DNA from: Boswellia sacra
Lineage: Eukaryota; Streptophyta; Magnoliopsida; Sapindales; Burseraceae
Direction: 5' to 3'
Assembly (NCBI GenBank): GCA_013180625.2
Contig: SNVD02010473.1
Coordinates: forward strand, 2,294,001 to 2,358,000
DNA length: 64,000 nt
Shown: positions 48,314-60,871 of the stretch, one piece after another
How positions within the stretch are numbered: the stretch's first letter is position 1
Layout of the letters: every line of letters starts with the position of its first letter
Notes under the pieces: generated by a model
The model's input: only the letters and a program-made list of their open reading frames with translations
Databases searched by the model: none
Told to the model about the DNA's origin: nothing
Made by a program: the position numbers and the translations under genes

Positions 48314-51300
48314 ATTAGTGTCACACCTTGTGTCAAACATAGTAATACTGCAGCGGATAAAAACTTGTCAAGGGAACACAATCGTCGCTATGCCGAAATC
48401 CTCCTTTAATCTTTAACTGATCGAATACCTGAGGTACACAATAGACTAGTGAGTATGAAACTCAGTAAGTAGCTAGAATTATGAAATTGGTGTAACAGTC
48501 ACAATAAAACAATTAATGGCGATAACCATTTCAGATTATGACCACTATTAAAAACTTATTCCATAAATCACCAATTACCGATTATTTCTTAGTATATAAG
48601 CCACCAGTGCTCTACTAAGAAAATCAAAAATTGATTTCATTGTTCAAGGATTGCGCCTCTGCGTAAGGGAACTAGCACGGTGGTGCCAAGTTTCTGATTT
48701 TCAATCCGTTGCAAATTTCAGTTCCGTGCTCCTGCACCAAATGAGAGGCACGCATGCGCCAACTCTTTATTCTCTCTTACTTGAGTCGGTGCAATTGGTG
48801 CTCCAGCAAGGACAGTATGGCACAGCAATGCCATTCTCTAGCTATACCTCTTTAAGTCTATTAAAGATGAGCTCATGTACCATTTAATGGTGCTCATGCA
48901 CTAACCTTGCATCATTGGCCAATTTTCCTAGATCAATTACTCACTTATCCCATCATATTTCTAATTCTTTAAATACTTGTCTATGGGTGATCAAACACGG
49001 CTTTTCTATGTCAAAGCTCATCACATACACCCATTTGTATACACATGTCTCATTTACACATAAACTTTCCACAAGTCTATCACATCCTCATGTGCTCCCA
49101 TAAACATATAAATCATTCACACATGAGTTTCCATAAGCTAGCTACATTGTTCATATGGATATCCATTTCACATAATTTCAGAAGCTTCCACAGTACAGTC
49201 ACAGACACTTAGGAACAGTGCTCTCTAATCAAGGTAGGACTTTTCATTTTACAGTCAATTCCCATATGTAGGCCTACCCATGAATCAGCTCAAGGCTAGT
49301 CTGACAATCCGGGTGATACCGGGCCCATGCTACCGAATCTCGTCTAGAGAAACACATGGTCCAGACCTCCCCTCAAGCCATGGGGATACAGAACAGTACA
49401 GATACATTCAGAGGCCTACCCATGAAATAGCTCAAGGCTAGTCTGACAATCCGGGTGATACCGGGCCCATGCTACCGAATCTCATCTATAGAAACACATG
49501 GTCCAGACCTCCCCTCAAGCCATGGGAGTACGTAACAGTACGGATACATTCAGATGCCTACACTTGAAATAGCTCGAGGCTAGTCTGACAATCCGAGTGA
49601 TACCGGGCCCATGCTACCGAATCCCATGTAGGGAAACACATGGTCCAGACCTCCCCTCAAACCATGAGAGCCAAATATCCTAAGTTATGGCATGCCACTC
49701 ACATATCAGTTTTCACATTCAGTCACATAAGTGAAGCTCTATATTAAGCCTTCACTCACATATCATATTTCACATTTCAGTCAGTCACATAAGTGAAGCT
49801 CTATATTAAGCTTTCATTCACATATCACATTTCACATTTCACATTTCAGTCACATAAGTGAAGCTCTTTACATCAAGCTTCTAACCCAATCACAACTTAT
49901 CACAATTCATTCACCATAATGCTAGCATTTAACGGTATCACATTTCACATTCGACATTCAATATATTCCCATGGGCTTGGCATGAAATTTCAAATTCATA
50001 ACACATCACGCAATGATGCATGCCTTCGCACATCACAGTATTACAGTTTACTTTCATAATTGAGGTTCTACATAGGCTTCTCATTAATCACATATACATT
50101 CACAAATACAATAAGCCTACATATCTCATATACGCTTATGGATGTGCACAATCCACACATTGGCATCATTTCTACACATATAGAACCCCAATGACATCTT
50201 TATTCGTGCCAACACCTTCCATTACTCTTCGATTTATTTCAATCATATCGTTGCACAACCATTTCCATGTATAACTGGTCTCATTCATTTTCCACTCATA
50301 CATATTCGTGGAACTCTAATACACATGGTATTTCATAGATATTCATTTGTCATGCCATCCACATGAGGAATTAGTATCCTAGAACGTTTGGCATGTATTT
50401 TATTCTTCATATACACACATCTTTTCATTGGTAATATTATTCAAGCCAAATCACAACAAATTCACCTACATGAGAGCACATTCACATTTCTACATCTCAC
50501 ACACATAGAATTTACACCAACATGTAGCTCACATACTCATCAAAGTGTGTGAAATCACACATTTCATAAATCACTATAAACCTAAATCAAATCATTTCTC
50601 ATATCAAGGTCCATGTATTCATGGCCCAATCCACATTCCATCTACACATTTCATATATATTCACAAACACAATCATTAAACATATTTCATTAAAAGTTAA
50701 CATCTATTGTGTCCTCAGAAGGGTCTAGCTACTTACCTGGTTAGCCTTGCCTCTTAATTTGCTCTCATATATTTCTTGATAAGCAGTTGTTTAAAGTTCA
50801 TCTCTTCTTCTTCTCCTTCCTCTCTGGTAACCATTGCCATAGTCATGACACATTGATCAGTGTCCATTTAGAAGTCATTAAATCCCTTAGGTTAACAACA
50901 ATTCAACCAACCAATAATATCATTTATTAAACTCTATCACACACACATATTGGTTGGATTATTATAATAAGAGGTTATTCATTTCCAATCATCACCAAAA
51001 TTCATGGAAATCAAATAGACATACATATTATAGTCTATGAATTTTATTGAGTCAAAATAAGGTCATTTACCCCTTGAAAATCCTTAATTTCGTTCACACA
51101 GCAAATCTGTCTGCAGACCTTTTAACTGAACAGTGCAACTTTGAAGAATTTTATAGAATTCTACAATAATCCAATCTCCACCAAACTTTCCAGTCTAAAA
51201 CTAGACACATATAAGAGTTATTTCACCAAAAAATCATGATTTTCCAGGGAGTTTAAGGAAGTCATTCTGAATTTATTTCACATACTCAGTTCTGGAACTT

Positions 51301-52202
51301 AACATTCACAGTTCTTTAAGTCCAGATTTGAAAAATCATAACAATTCATACACAACTCCAAAAACCATGAAAATTTACAGTCTGACATAAAACATACCCA
51401 AGGGTTTTCATATTAAAAATCACGAAATTTTACAAACATTTGCCCCCTCAAATCGAGTTCATTTCGCCTGCCCTGTTTTAAAACAGGGGAATTCACAATT
51501 TCGAACCAGAAATTCAAAAATTCATTACAATTCACACACTACGAATTTTCAAGTGTTTCAAAATTCTATAAACTACTTGAAGTATCTAGTTTATCATATA
51601 AAAATTTCAGAGTCATCAAACAACCATGGAATTTATGGGAATTTTCGGACTTAGCACTGTTCAGAAAAATAACTCTGCAGGATTCATGCTCATACTTCAC
51701 TTCTAGCTTTCTAGCATCATCAAATCTTTAAATTCTTCCATAATTCACTCTAATTCATGTTTTTCTAGCCATTTACAGTATATGTCTAACATGAAATATC
51801 ACAAACAACAATAAACCATCACTTAATTGTATGGTTATGACTAGAGTTAGAGAGAGAGGAGTGAATTTTTACCTCTTGGACTCTTGTTTCCTTCCTCTCC
51901 TCTTGATTCCATGGCAAAAATTGAGAAAAAATAGGAAGAGAGTGTGCTGGACGTTTCTAAGAGAAAGGGGGAAGAAAAATAAATTTTCTAGAATTCTTCC
52001 ATATTTTATAGATATACATCACACAATGATTTCCATTAAACCCCTACACTTCCTTAGCTTTTTACTCACACCCTTCCATCTCTCATATAATTTCATTCCT
52101 CTCCATGTATATATACATACATACCTCGTAATGTTAATAATACATATTTTTACAATATACATGTAAGTCAAACTTACTTAAAATTTAGAGTGTCACAATT
52201 AG
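48314..52202 (-). mobile_element. Solo LTR of a chromovirus-type Ty3/gypsy element
   Basis: The 3879-bp repeat (48319-52197) begins TGTCACACC and ends GTGTCACA on the plus strand and is flanked by the direct 5-bp duplication ATTAG (48314-48318, 52198-52202). No gag-pol lies beside it, so it is a solo LTR left by recombination between LTRs. Orientation is inferred as minus from CTATAAAAT (52011-52003) close to the TGTGACACTC end. The length and TGTGACA-type ends resemble Tekay/Del-type LTRs; that family name is from general knowledge, not a search. Confidence 0.85.
49271..49672. repeat. Tandem repeat inside the solo LTR (about 2.8 x 142 bp)
   Basis: Units start at 49271, 49413 and 49555. Each contains GGCTAGTCTGACAATCC, GATACCGGGCCCATGCTACC and CACATGGTCCAGACCTCCCC. 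The third is partial. A second shorter repeat, GTCACATAAGTGAAGCTCT, recurs three times at about 49720-49870. Confidence 0.9.
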
Positions 52203-52385
52203 GAAGATCATATTACACATTGATTAACATTTTCCCCTTACAAATTTCACAACCTGCTCATTAGTTTCTGAATAGTAGATGAAATCTCTCAAAAGTGAAC
52301 AGGTTAGATGACAGTTAAACTAAAAACAAAAGCTTATATATGTATACAACCCCGTAGACAGCAAAAGACATTTAACAACTAGGGC

Positions 52386-53517
52386 CTAGCGGCGGACAGA
52401 AGGGCTGCATATGCGCACTTCCAACTTGAGCTGCTCATAATACCCGAACATATCATATGGTACTTGAAGAAACTCAGCCGGTGCAAAGGAGTTATCATCA
52501 CGGCTCTGAATGCTTTTTGTGTATGACTGGAATCTATGAGCAGCGACTCTGCCTGACCTCGAAAGAACATTGTATAAGACTCCAACACTGCTTGACGGAG
52601 AAATAAAACTAACCCAAATCATATTTCCGCTACTTCCAGTTCTATTGTTGAGAATGAAAAGGTCACCGTCTGTCTCCTCTTGAAGAACAATGAATTTGTG
52701 GTTGACGTTCAAGGTAAAGTGGAAGACTTTATTGTAGTGGAAGTTTATAGCTGTATTGCTATGGGTATCGCGGAAATGTTGGTATAATTTGGTGGATGTA
52801 CCGAGGAAGTTGCAGTCTAAAAGGGGGCACGAACACGGTGCATGTTGACATGCCCTCTCGTGGTCAAGTTTCAGGCTGTAATTCATTGTTTCGTTGCAGC
52901 CGTACTTCGTATTGGGGCATTTCACTTTTACACATTCTATTACTTTCTCAATAGCCCTGCAGCGGATATACCCAATAGGCAGAGTGCAGGCTGCACATTG
53001 ACTCATCTGGCTAAAGCAGGAAGAGCAAACTATATGCCCATCTTCACACTAACTGACATCATATACAATTATGATTATCAGAGACTCATCTTTACACTGA
53101 AATATTATAAAATAAAAACAAAAGTGTCTAAACCGGAATTTTAGGAACCTGGAAGACAGGAATTGTCAAGGGCTCAAAGCAGACGGGGCAATCAAGAATT
53201 TCAGGGTCAGTTACGGTCCATGAGATGGGACCGTTCCTCATATGATTCCTCGGCTGATCAGGCAACTTTCCTCCGCAACAATTCGTATCTGCTCCTTGTA
53301 CTTGCTCTTCATTTGCTGCATCTTTTTCACGTCTCTGATTGTTCGGTTCTTCTACATAATCTTCATCTTCAGAAGGATCCTCTTCTTCCTCACTGCCTTC
53401 TTCATCACTGTAGTTGGTTTGAGGTTGAGGTTGCGTTCTTTGTCTCTTAGGATACCTGGCCCTGCTGCTTTGCTCTTGTCCATCTCCTTCCCTACCTGTA
53501 AATATTCTTGACCTCAT
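52386..53517 (-). CDS. SINA-like RING E3 ubiquitin ligase with acidic N-terminus
   Basis: Exon 1 is 53517-53149 (123 codons) and exon 2 is 53048-52386 (220 codons plus stop), giving 343 residues. The intron is only 100 bp, GT-AG, phase 0. Residues 18-30 are basic (KRQR) and 38-57 strongly acidic (EEEED type), a likely disordered region. The RING follows with C110, C113, C124, H128, C131, C134, C141, C144, where the last loop is one residue shorter than in siblings. SIAH zinc fingers (CPNTKYGC, CSCPLLDC) and a TRAF-like domain (FHFTLNVN, VLQEETDG) are complete; the end LEVRICSP replaces IWGPG. The ATG at 53517 is preferred: the frame opens upstream only through a GTG, a TATA box lies 61 nt upstream, and the MRSRI start matches the 36644 copy. 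Confidence 0.9.
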
Positions 53518-53577
53518 TTCTCGTTCTTGTTTTAAACTGTATCGGTCCCACCCTACCAACAGAGCTGCACCGTCCGT

Positions 53578-53589
53578 CTTATATATATA
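53578..53589 (-). promoter_or_regulatory. TATA box of the 53517 SINA gene
   Basis: TATATATATAAG on the minus strand lies 61 nt before the chosen ATG, leaving room for a leader of about 30 nt. Confidence 0.5.
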
Positions 53590-53592
53590 CAC

Positions 53593-55066
53593 TCTAAAGA
53601 CGAATCCACGCCCAAAAAATACTTCGCTGGAAGCTTTGACAGGAAAATATAATTAATTGCACGTTATTTTATTTCTCGAGAAGTGGTAGCTGCAGCCTGC
53701 AGCCGCCTTTATCAGTCTATCAGTCGCTCGCCTTTAAGAAGGACACATGTGTATGCTAAAGGAGAGTCTATTTCATTTAAATAATAAAAACGTCCCCTCC
53801 ATTGATTACCAGTCGCCTCCGTTTTTCTCCCGATAGATTAGATAAATATCCATTCAGCTTTTGTTGAATAACAAAACTATGAGAATCCTTTTTCCTTTTA
53901 CACTTCACCTACATGTGCAGCCTTGGAAGCTGCACGACCGGTGGAAAAAATAAATAAATAAATAAAATTTGGGAAGAATCACATCTCAGTAACCCATTTC
54001 TCTTCCACCTTTTGTCTGCAGTTCTTCATTCTTTAATTATTTCTTTAACACAAACTTTGACTGAGAAACAAAACTATGATGATTATTTAAGTATCTCTTT
54101 TCAATTTGTTACAAGATTTAGGGAAATAAAAATTATTATTTACTTGTCACAAATGATATCTCAAATTTTTAAAAAATGAGTTTTTTGTTCTTTGTCAATC
54201 CAATATTGTAGAATTTAAAAAATAAGTTTTTTATAGAAATTTTATCATTAATAATAATTATTAAACAATAACACGCCTTGAAAATTTTGCAAATACCAAA
54301 CGAAACCAATCAAATTGATTTGTTAAGCATTGTAAAGTTCATTATCATATGCTCTATATTATCATGACTAGAAAAGAGGAGGAGGAAACATGGGTTCCGG
54401 AGATGTGATTCTTGCCCTAATATATTTTATATTCCTTCTATCAGTTGAGAAGCTTCTTAAAGTTGAAATACGAAGACGCGTGATTGATGATATTCCTAAA
54501 CAGTAATGTTCATCCGCAAAAGTTTGAAGGGTATGGATTTTATATTTTCTGACAAAAAAAGAAGATGCGTATCATGCAAGTAAGGATGTAGAGTCCTATT
54601 ATTATAATTCAGTTATTGTATTATACAGTAATTTTCTTGTAGTATATAAAAATTATAAGAAAATAAAAATTATATTTATTTAATTTTATATGTTTTTTAT
54701 TTATAATTTTTTATATATAATTTTTATTTATTTATTTATAATTTTTATGACGTGTTTACGATAGTTATGTGCTACAATTACAGTAATTATACTGTAACAA
54801 AAACTCAAAGATATGTCTATTGTTTCATTGAATAACTCTATTGATGTTCTCTAATAAATTGTCAGTTAGTATAATGATTGTCTGTCGACTGATGCAGCTG
54901 TGTGCAGGCTGCAACTGAGTGGAAGTCGACTATAGCTAGCACTTCCCTTATTCCTCATATCGACGCATCCAGATTCATTTATTTTGATGGAGGACCATCT
55001 GACACCCTCTTTTATCCGCCCTCTTTTATCCGCATGAAATTTTACAGTTGTCCTCGGATGGACACG
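53593..55066. other. Intergenic DNA
   Basis: This is the upstream region of the last SINA gene and A/T-rich DNA. The stretch 54610-54800 is low-complexity. No gene is supported. Confidence 0.55.
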
Positions 55067-55419
55067 GTCCAGTATTATCCGCTCTGGGTCTATCGATCCT
55101 CACGGTTTTGTCCACATCGGGGAACAGGGCCTTATAGGACACCTTCTTTTACCCGTGTGGCGCCTCCCCCACTCGAACCCAAGACCTCAAAGGTACTTGG
55201 CGTTCAAAGTGAGTACCATTCGGGCAAGTTGTCCGAATGGTACTCACTTTGAACGCCAATGACCTTTGAGGTCTTGGGTTCGAGTAGGGGGAGGCGCTCC
55301 TGGGAATAATCCCTTGAGGGTAATAGAGGGTGTCCTATAAGGCCCCGTTTTCCAAGATAGGGTAGTACCGGGGGACAAAACCGTGAGGGTCGGTGGACCC
55401 AGAGCGGACAATACCGGAT
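55067..55419. repeat. Inverted-repeat (foldback) element
   Basis: The left arm (about 55067-55223) and right arm (55233-55419) are reverse complements around a 9-nt spacer (GCAAGTTGT). The inner 27 bp are perfect (ending ACCATTCGG / CCGAATGGT). Further out, the AACCCAAGACCTCAAAGG, GGCGCCTCCCC-type and CCTTATAGGACACC blocks match, with about 30 extra bases in the right arm. CTTGGGTTCGAGTAG in the right arm resembles a Pol III box B, so two inverted SINE-like copies are one possibility. The open frame across the left arm is incidental. Confidence 0.85.
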
Positions 55420-56002
55420 TATATGGGGCCCACAAAGTGGACTGTTACATTGTCAGACCTTTCAGAGCTTTATTGTCACATGAGTTAACCAAAAAAAAGA
55501 TTAAGAGGATGTTCGATTAAAATAGAACTATAAGAAAGGAAAATTGGTTTGCAAGAGAACCATTTCATGTCAGGGAAATATCGTACATCATTCTTAAGAT
55601 TTCGTGAAATATCACTTAAAAACGAAGCTTGATATTTATACTATTTTAATTCTTTTAAGTTTACCTATTTCGTATCACCCGTATCCAGTTGACTAACTTC
55701 ATCAAATTTTTCCTAACTAGACAATGGCATTTTCGAAAAGCATTAAGCTGCAACAGATAACCTAGCAGCTTGTCGCTCCTCCCTTACAACTCCCTCTCTT
55801 GCTGCAAAACAAAAACCCAATTAATAAAATCCATGTGAGGAAATCAACTTAAATCGATTATTGATTAGGTGACCAAAAAATCCAAGATTCAACATTGGAT
55901 GTGAGGAAAAAATCAGAAGCACTATCTCATCTTCAAGCATTCGTTTTGGCTTCCGCCACTGGCAACCAAAACCGAAACCACAATCACAACAAAAAACCTA
56001 CC
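55420..56002. other. Spacer before the minus-strand copia element
   Basis: No gene is seen. The last 60 bp is rich in CAACC/ACCACAA motifs and continues beyond the element at 61432, marking the pre-insertion site. Confidence 0.6.
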
Positions 56003-56561
56003 TGTTATGCACAACGGAAGTGATAACCAATAGAACAATCAAAATGCACAACACAAACTATGCCAGATAATTGAATATAATAGCAACTCAAGAGGCAACC
56101 AATCAACCACAATACAGAAATAGAAAGAACACCAAGTTTTAACGAGGTTCGGTATAAATACCTACGTCCTCGGATGCCGCTGAAGAAACTTTTCACTATC
56201 TTCAAAGAGAATTACAAACTTTTGGGCCACAATCAAATACCACAACTATTGGGTCAAACTGTAATTACCCAAATAGTTGGGCCAAACTGTAATTACCCAA
56301 ACACTTGGGTAATACTACAAATACCCAAAACAAATAGGAAAAAAGCAAATATTACAAACTTTAAGGTCCTTAATAAAAGGCCCTTAAACTATGAGGTCTT
56401 ATATTTGAGACCTTACAAATATAGGGGGGTGAAGGATATTTCACTTGGGACACTTAACTTCTCCCATATGGCCTCCTTTTATAAGCCCATATGAGACTCA
56501 ATTTTTGTTCTCTAATCAATGTGGGATTCCTCCCATTGCATATGAGCCACTATGCTCAACA
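56003..56561 (-). repeat. 3' LTR of the minus-strand copia element
   Basis: On the minus strand it begins TGTTGAGCATAGTGG and ends TTGTGCATAACA, and matches 60872-61431. Confidence 0.93.
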
Positions 56562-56669
56562 AATCTCCACCTTGGCGAATATGCCAATCCACCACAAATT
56601 TTTTCTTTTTTTTCACATTCTCTATCACAACAGCAACGCCTCCAAATGCGTCCACTGGCGCGGTCAAAC

Positions 56670-59600
56670 TTACACAATGCTGATCAAGTCTAAACAATGA
56701 CTGAACTTGATCGCTGTCACAACCTTAATCAACATATCTGCGGGATTCTCGGCAGTCTCAATCGTTTGAGGTAAGATTCTCCCTTCATCAATAATCTCTC
56801 GCACAAAATGATACCGAACATCAATATGCTTCATACGAATATGGAACACTGGATTCTTCGCTAAGTGGATAGCACTCTGACTGTCAGAATAAAGAGTAAT
56901 CTTCTTCTGTCCAATTCCCAATTCATCCAGCAATCCCTGTAATCAAATAGCTTCCTTCACAGCCTCTGTCATAGCCATATACTCTGCCTCCGTAGTAGAC
57001 AAAGCCACTGTAGACTGTAAAGTAGACTTCCAACTCACTGGTGCTCTTGCAAGAGTAAACAAATAACCGGTTATCGACTGACGTTTATCCAAATCACCAG
57101 CATAATCTGAATCAACATAACCAATAGCATACTGACCACATGTATCATCCCTCTCAAAGATTAAGCCAACATCTACGATTTTCAACAAATACCGTAAAAT
57201 CCATTTCACTGCTTGCCAATGTCCTTTACAAGAATCATGCATATACCTGCTCACAACTCCAACTGCATGTGAAATGTTGGGTCTCGTACACACCATAGCA
57301 TACATCAGGCTACCAACTACATTAGTATATGGAACTCGAGACATATACTCTCGTTCCTCATCTGTACTAGGAGATGAAGATGCACTCAGCTTCATATGAG
57401 GAGCAAGTGGGGTACTTACAGGTTTTGACTGCTCTGTAATGCCAAACCGCTGTAATACCTTCTTCAGATACTGCTTCTGAGTCAAACAAATCTTGCTCCT
57501 TCCTCTATCTCTGCTAATCTCCATGCCTAGAATCTTCTTAACTTCACCCAAATCTTTCATCTCAAACTCTCGATTCAACTGAGTCTTCAACTTTGCAATT
57601 TCTTCTTTCATTTATCTACTCTTGTATGTTGATGATATGTTGATAGCTTCGACATTCGTCGAAGCTATCAACATATCATCAACATACAAGAGTAGATAAA
57701 TGAAAGAACCATCACGTAACCTCCGAAAATACACACAATTATCAAATTTGCTTCTTGTGTACCTCTGACCCATCATAAACCGATCAAATCGCTTATACCA
57801 CTGTATGGGAGATTGCTTCAAACCATAAAGCGATCTTTTCAGTTTGTAAACTAAATTTTCCTTACCAGGAACTTTGAATCCCTCTGGCTGAGTCATATAG
57901 ATTTCCTCTTCCAAGTCACCATGTAAAAATACAGTTTTTACATCCAATTGAACTAGTTCCATATTCATCTGAGCTACCAGGGCCAACAAAATTCTAATGA
58001 AAGAATGTTTCACAACTGGAGAAAATACCTCATTGTAGTCAATTCCTTCCCTCTGAGCGTAGCCTTTGGCTATCAACCTTGCCTTGTAGCGGATATCATT
58101 CTTGTCAGGAAATCCATCTTTCTTTACATATACCCATTTGCACCCAATTGCCTTTTTACCATTCGGCAGTTGAGCTAGCTCCCAAGTTTCATTCTTCTGA
58201 AGAGACTGCATCTCTTCACTCATAGCTGTCTTTCACTGATCAACTTCAGAACATCTGACTGCCTCTCTATAAGTGGAAGGAACATCAGCATCTACAATTG
58301 GAAGTGCATAGGCTACCATATCAACAAATCGAGCAGGTCTGCGAATCTCACGTCTTGGCCTATCAACTGCAATAGATTCTTGTTGCTGTTGAGGTTCCTG
58401 AGTAGAACCCTCTCCATCATCTCCCAAATCTCCCTCTGTCATAGGAGTATCAACATCTGTCTCAACAGATCTAACTGGGTTCAATGTCGTCGTTTCAAAC
58501 TCCACCTGCTGCTGAGTATGCTCCACCTGCTGTGGAGTACCATTCACCTTTGTCTGGTTTTCTGATTTCTTCAACATTGAAGACTCATCAAATGTCACAT
58601 CTCGGCTGGATACAATCTTCCTCGAACTAGGACACCATAGACGATATCCTTTCACTCCTGAAGCAAATCCCAAGAAAATCGCTTTCTTGGCTCTAGGATC
58701 CAGCTTCGATTCTTTCAGATGATAATATGCAGGAGAACCAAAAACATGTAAAGAATCATAATCAAAAACAGGTTGTCCAGACCATACCTCCAATAGAGTT
58801 CTATCACTAATAGCAGCTGAAGGTAGACGATTAATGAGATGACACGAATAAGTCACAGCCTCAGCCCAAAATTCTTTGCCTAACCCAGCATTAGACAACA
58901 TACGCCGAACTTTCTCCAGCAATGTCCGGTTCATGCGTTCTGCCACCTCATTCTACTGCGGTGTACCTCTAACAGTAAAATGACGTACAATACCTTCATC
59001 TTGACACAATTTCAAAAACTGATCACAATAATATTCACCACTATTGTCTGTTCTGAGATGCTTGATTTTCTTGCCAGTTTGTGTCTCAATCATCTTTTTT
59101 CATTTAAGGAAAACACGGAGTACATCATCTTTCGATTTCAAACAGTACACCCAAGTTCTTCTGGAAAAGTCATCAACAAAAGTAACAAAGTAGTGCCTAC
59201 CTCCCATAGATGCGATTTTAGTAGGTCCCCACACATCTGAGTGAACATAATCAAGAATACCCTTGGTATTATGAATAGCGGTACCAAATTTCACTCTCTT
59301 CTGCGTTCCCAGAACACAATGCTCACAGAAATCTAGCTTGCAGGTCTTTGTACCTTTCAATAAGCCTCGTTTCACCAAACTGAATAAGGCTTTCTCACCT
59401 GCATGTCCCAAACGCATATGCCACAATCTCGTGATCTCTGAATCTGCATCATTATCAGAAACCATAGCAGCTGATCCAGTAACTGTACTACCATTATAGT
59501 AATACATGTTGTTCCTTATAGTGTCTTTCAATACCACAAGAGCGTCTGAAGTGACCCTCAGAATACCATCTCGAATAGATATACCACAGCCTTTAGATTC

Positions 59601-60706
59601 TAAGGCTCTCAAAGAGATAAGATTCTTCTTCAACTTCGGTACATACCGAACATCTGTCAAAACTCTAGTCAGTCCATCATGATTCCTCAAACGGATCGAA
59701 CCTATCCAGCAGTATGGCAAATATCATCATTGCCCATATACACAACTCCACAATCAAGCTGTTCAAACTGAAAGAACCAATCCCGATGTGGACACATATG
59801 ATAAGTACAACCCGAATCCATAATCCACTCATCAGAAACAGAAGTGGATGGATGACCAACTAGACAAATATCTGAATCACTATCATCCTCACGCTCAACA
59901 ACACATGTATCAGAAACAGCCTTGCCCTTATCTTTCTTTTTCAACTTAGGACAATCTTTCTTCCAATGCTCTTCCTCACGACAAAAGGCATACTCATCTT
60001 TTCCTAATCTACCTCTCGACCAAGATTTTTCCCTTTTTCCTGGTTTCCTACTATGACTACGCCCTCTCACTGTCAATGCATTTACTGACTCATCCCTATG
60101 TTCCCTTTGATCTTTCTTACGAATTTCATAATTCAACAAAGCAGAACAGACTTCTTCAAAAGACAGTTTATCTTTCCCATGGATAAGAGTAATGCACAAA
60201 TGATCTAATTCATCCGGAAGTGAACCAATCAATAGCATAACCTTAATTTCATCTTTGAATGTTTCATCTAAGTTTAACAAATCAGCAATTAACTTATTAA
60301 ACTCATCAATATGAGAAATGATGCTCGTACCTGGTTTCAACTGGAGACGGAACAATCTCTTCAATAGATACAGCCGATTCTCATTGCTTTTCTTCATATA
60401 TTTGTTCTCCAGCACCTTCCACAATTTGCTTGCAGATGTCTCCTTAGTGAACGGATACTTTTGTTCTCTACACAAGCAAGAGCGAATTAACCCACAAGCT
60501 TTTATATTAAGCCTGTCCCAATCTCTTGCACTGATATCTTCTGGTTTTGTTTCTTCCAGAACAATATCCAAATCCTGCTGATACAACCCGTCTAACACCT
60601 CACTCTGCCATAAGCCGAAATTATTTCGACCATCAAATTTTTCAACATCTATTTTTGCATTTGTCACAGTCACTGTCTTCTCAGGTACAGTTGACGATGA
60701 TGCCAT
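56670..60706 (-). pseudogene. copia gag-pol, multiply interrupted
   Basis: Gag starts at ATG 60706 and runs 334 codons, ending at the protease after the SGCTYHM motif. A one-base deletion near 59705 shifts the frame. Integrase, RT and RNase H then continue in one frame interrupted by TGA at about 59102 and 58231 and TAG at about 58953, and by another TGA at about 56942. The three TGA codons each fall where the family has tryptophan (TGG to TGA). At 57603-57708 a 51-bp inverted duplication breaks the frame just after the RT YVDD motif. The piece from 56933 to 56670 holds the end of RNase H. No intact protein longer than gag can be made. Confidence 0.92.
57603..57708. repeat. Perfect 51-bp inverted repeat in the RT region
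   Basis: 57603-57653 and 57658-57708 are exact reverse complements around the 4-nt loop ATTC. The right arm carries the sense copy of the catalytic YVDD segment on the minus strand, and the left arm is the same segment inverted, so both strands read LLYVDDM. Confidence 0.95.
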
Positions 60707-60871
60707 AACTACCTCTCACAAATAAGCTCGATATACAAATCACCAATAACCAAGCTCCAACAAACTATTATATTCAATAACTAGCAATCCAAAATCAACA
60801 GCCCAAAACAGTAGTAAGTGTTTCAATGAAATAGCCACTAACCACCCAAAACCTTCAGCTCTGATACCAAT

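Noticed and set aside
51831..52166. 111-codon plus-strand frame
   Set aside because: Lies entirely inside the solo LTR and is biased and domain-free.
53163..53511. Plus-strand open frames of 89-95 codons
   Set aside because: They are antisense to exon 1 of the 53517 SINA gene; their leucine/phenylalanine richness mirrors its acidic codons.
54902..55252. 116-codon open frame
   Set aside because: It runs through the left arm and loop of the inverted repeat, and no protein family was recognised.
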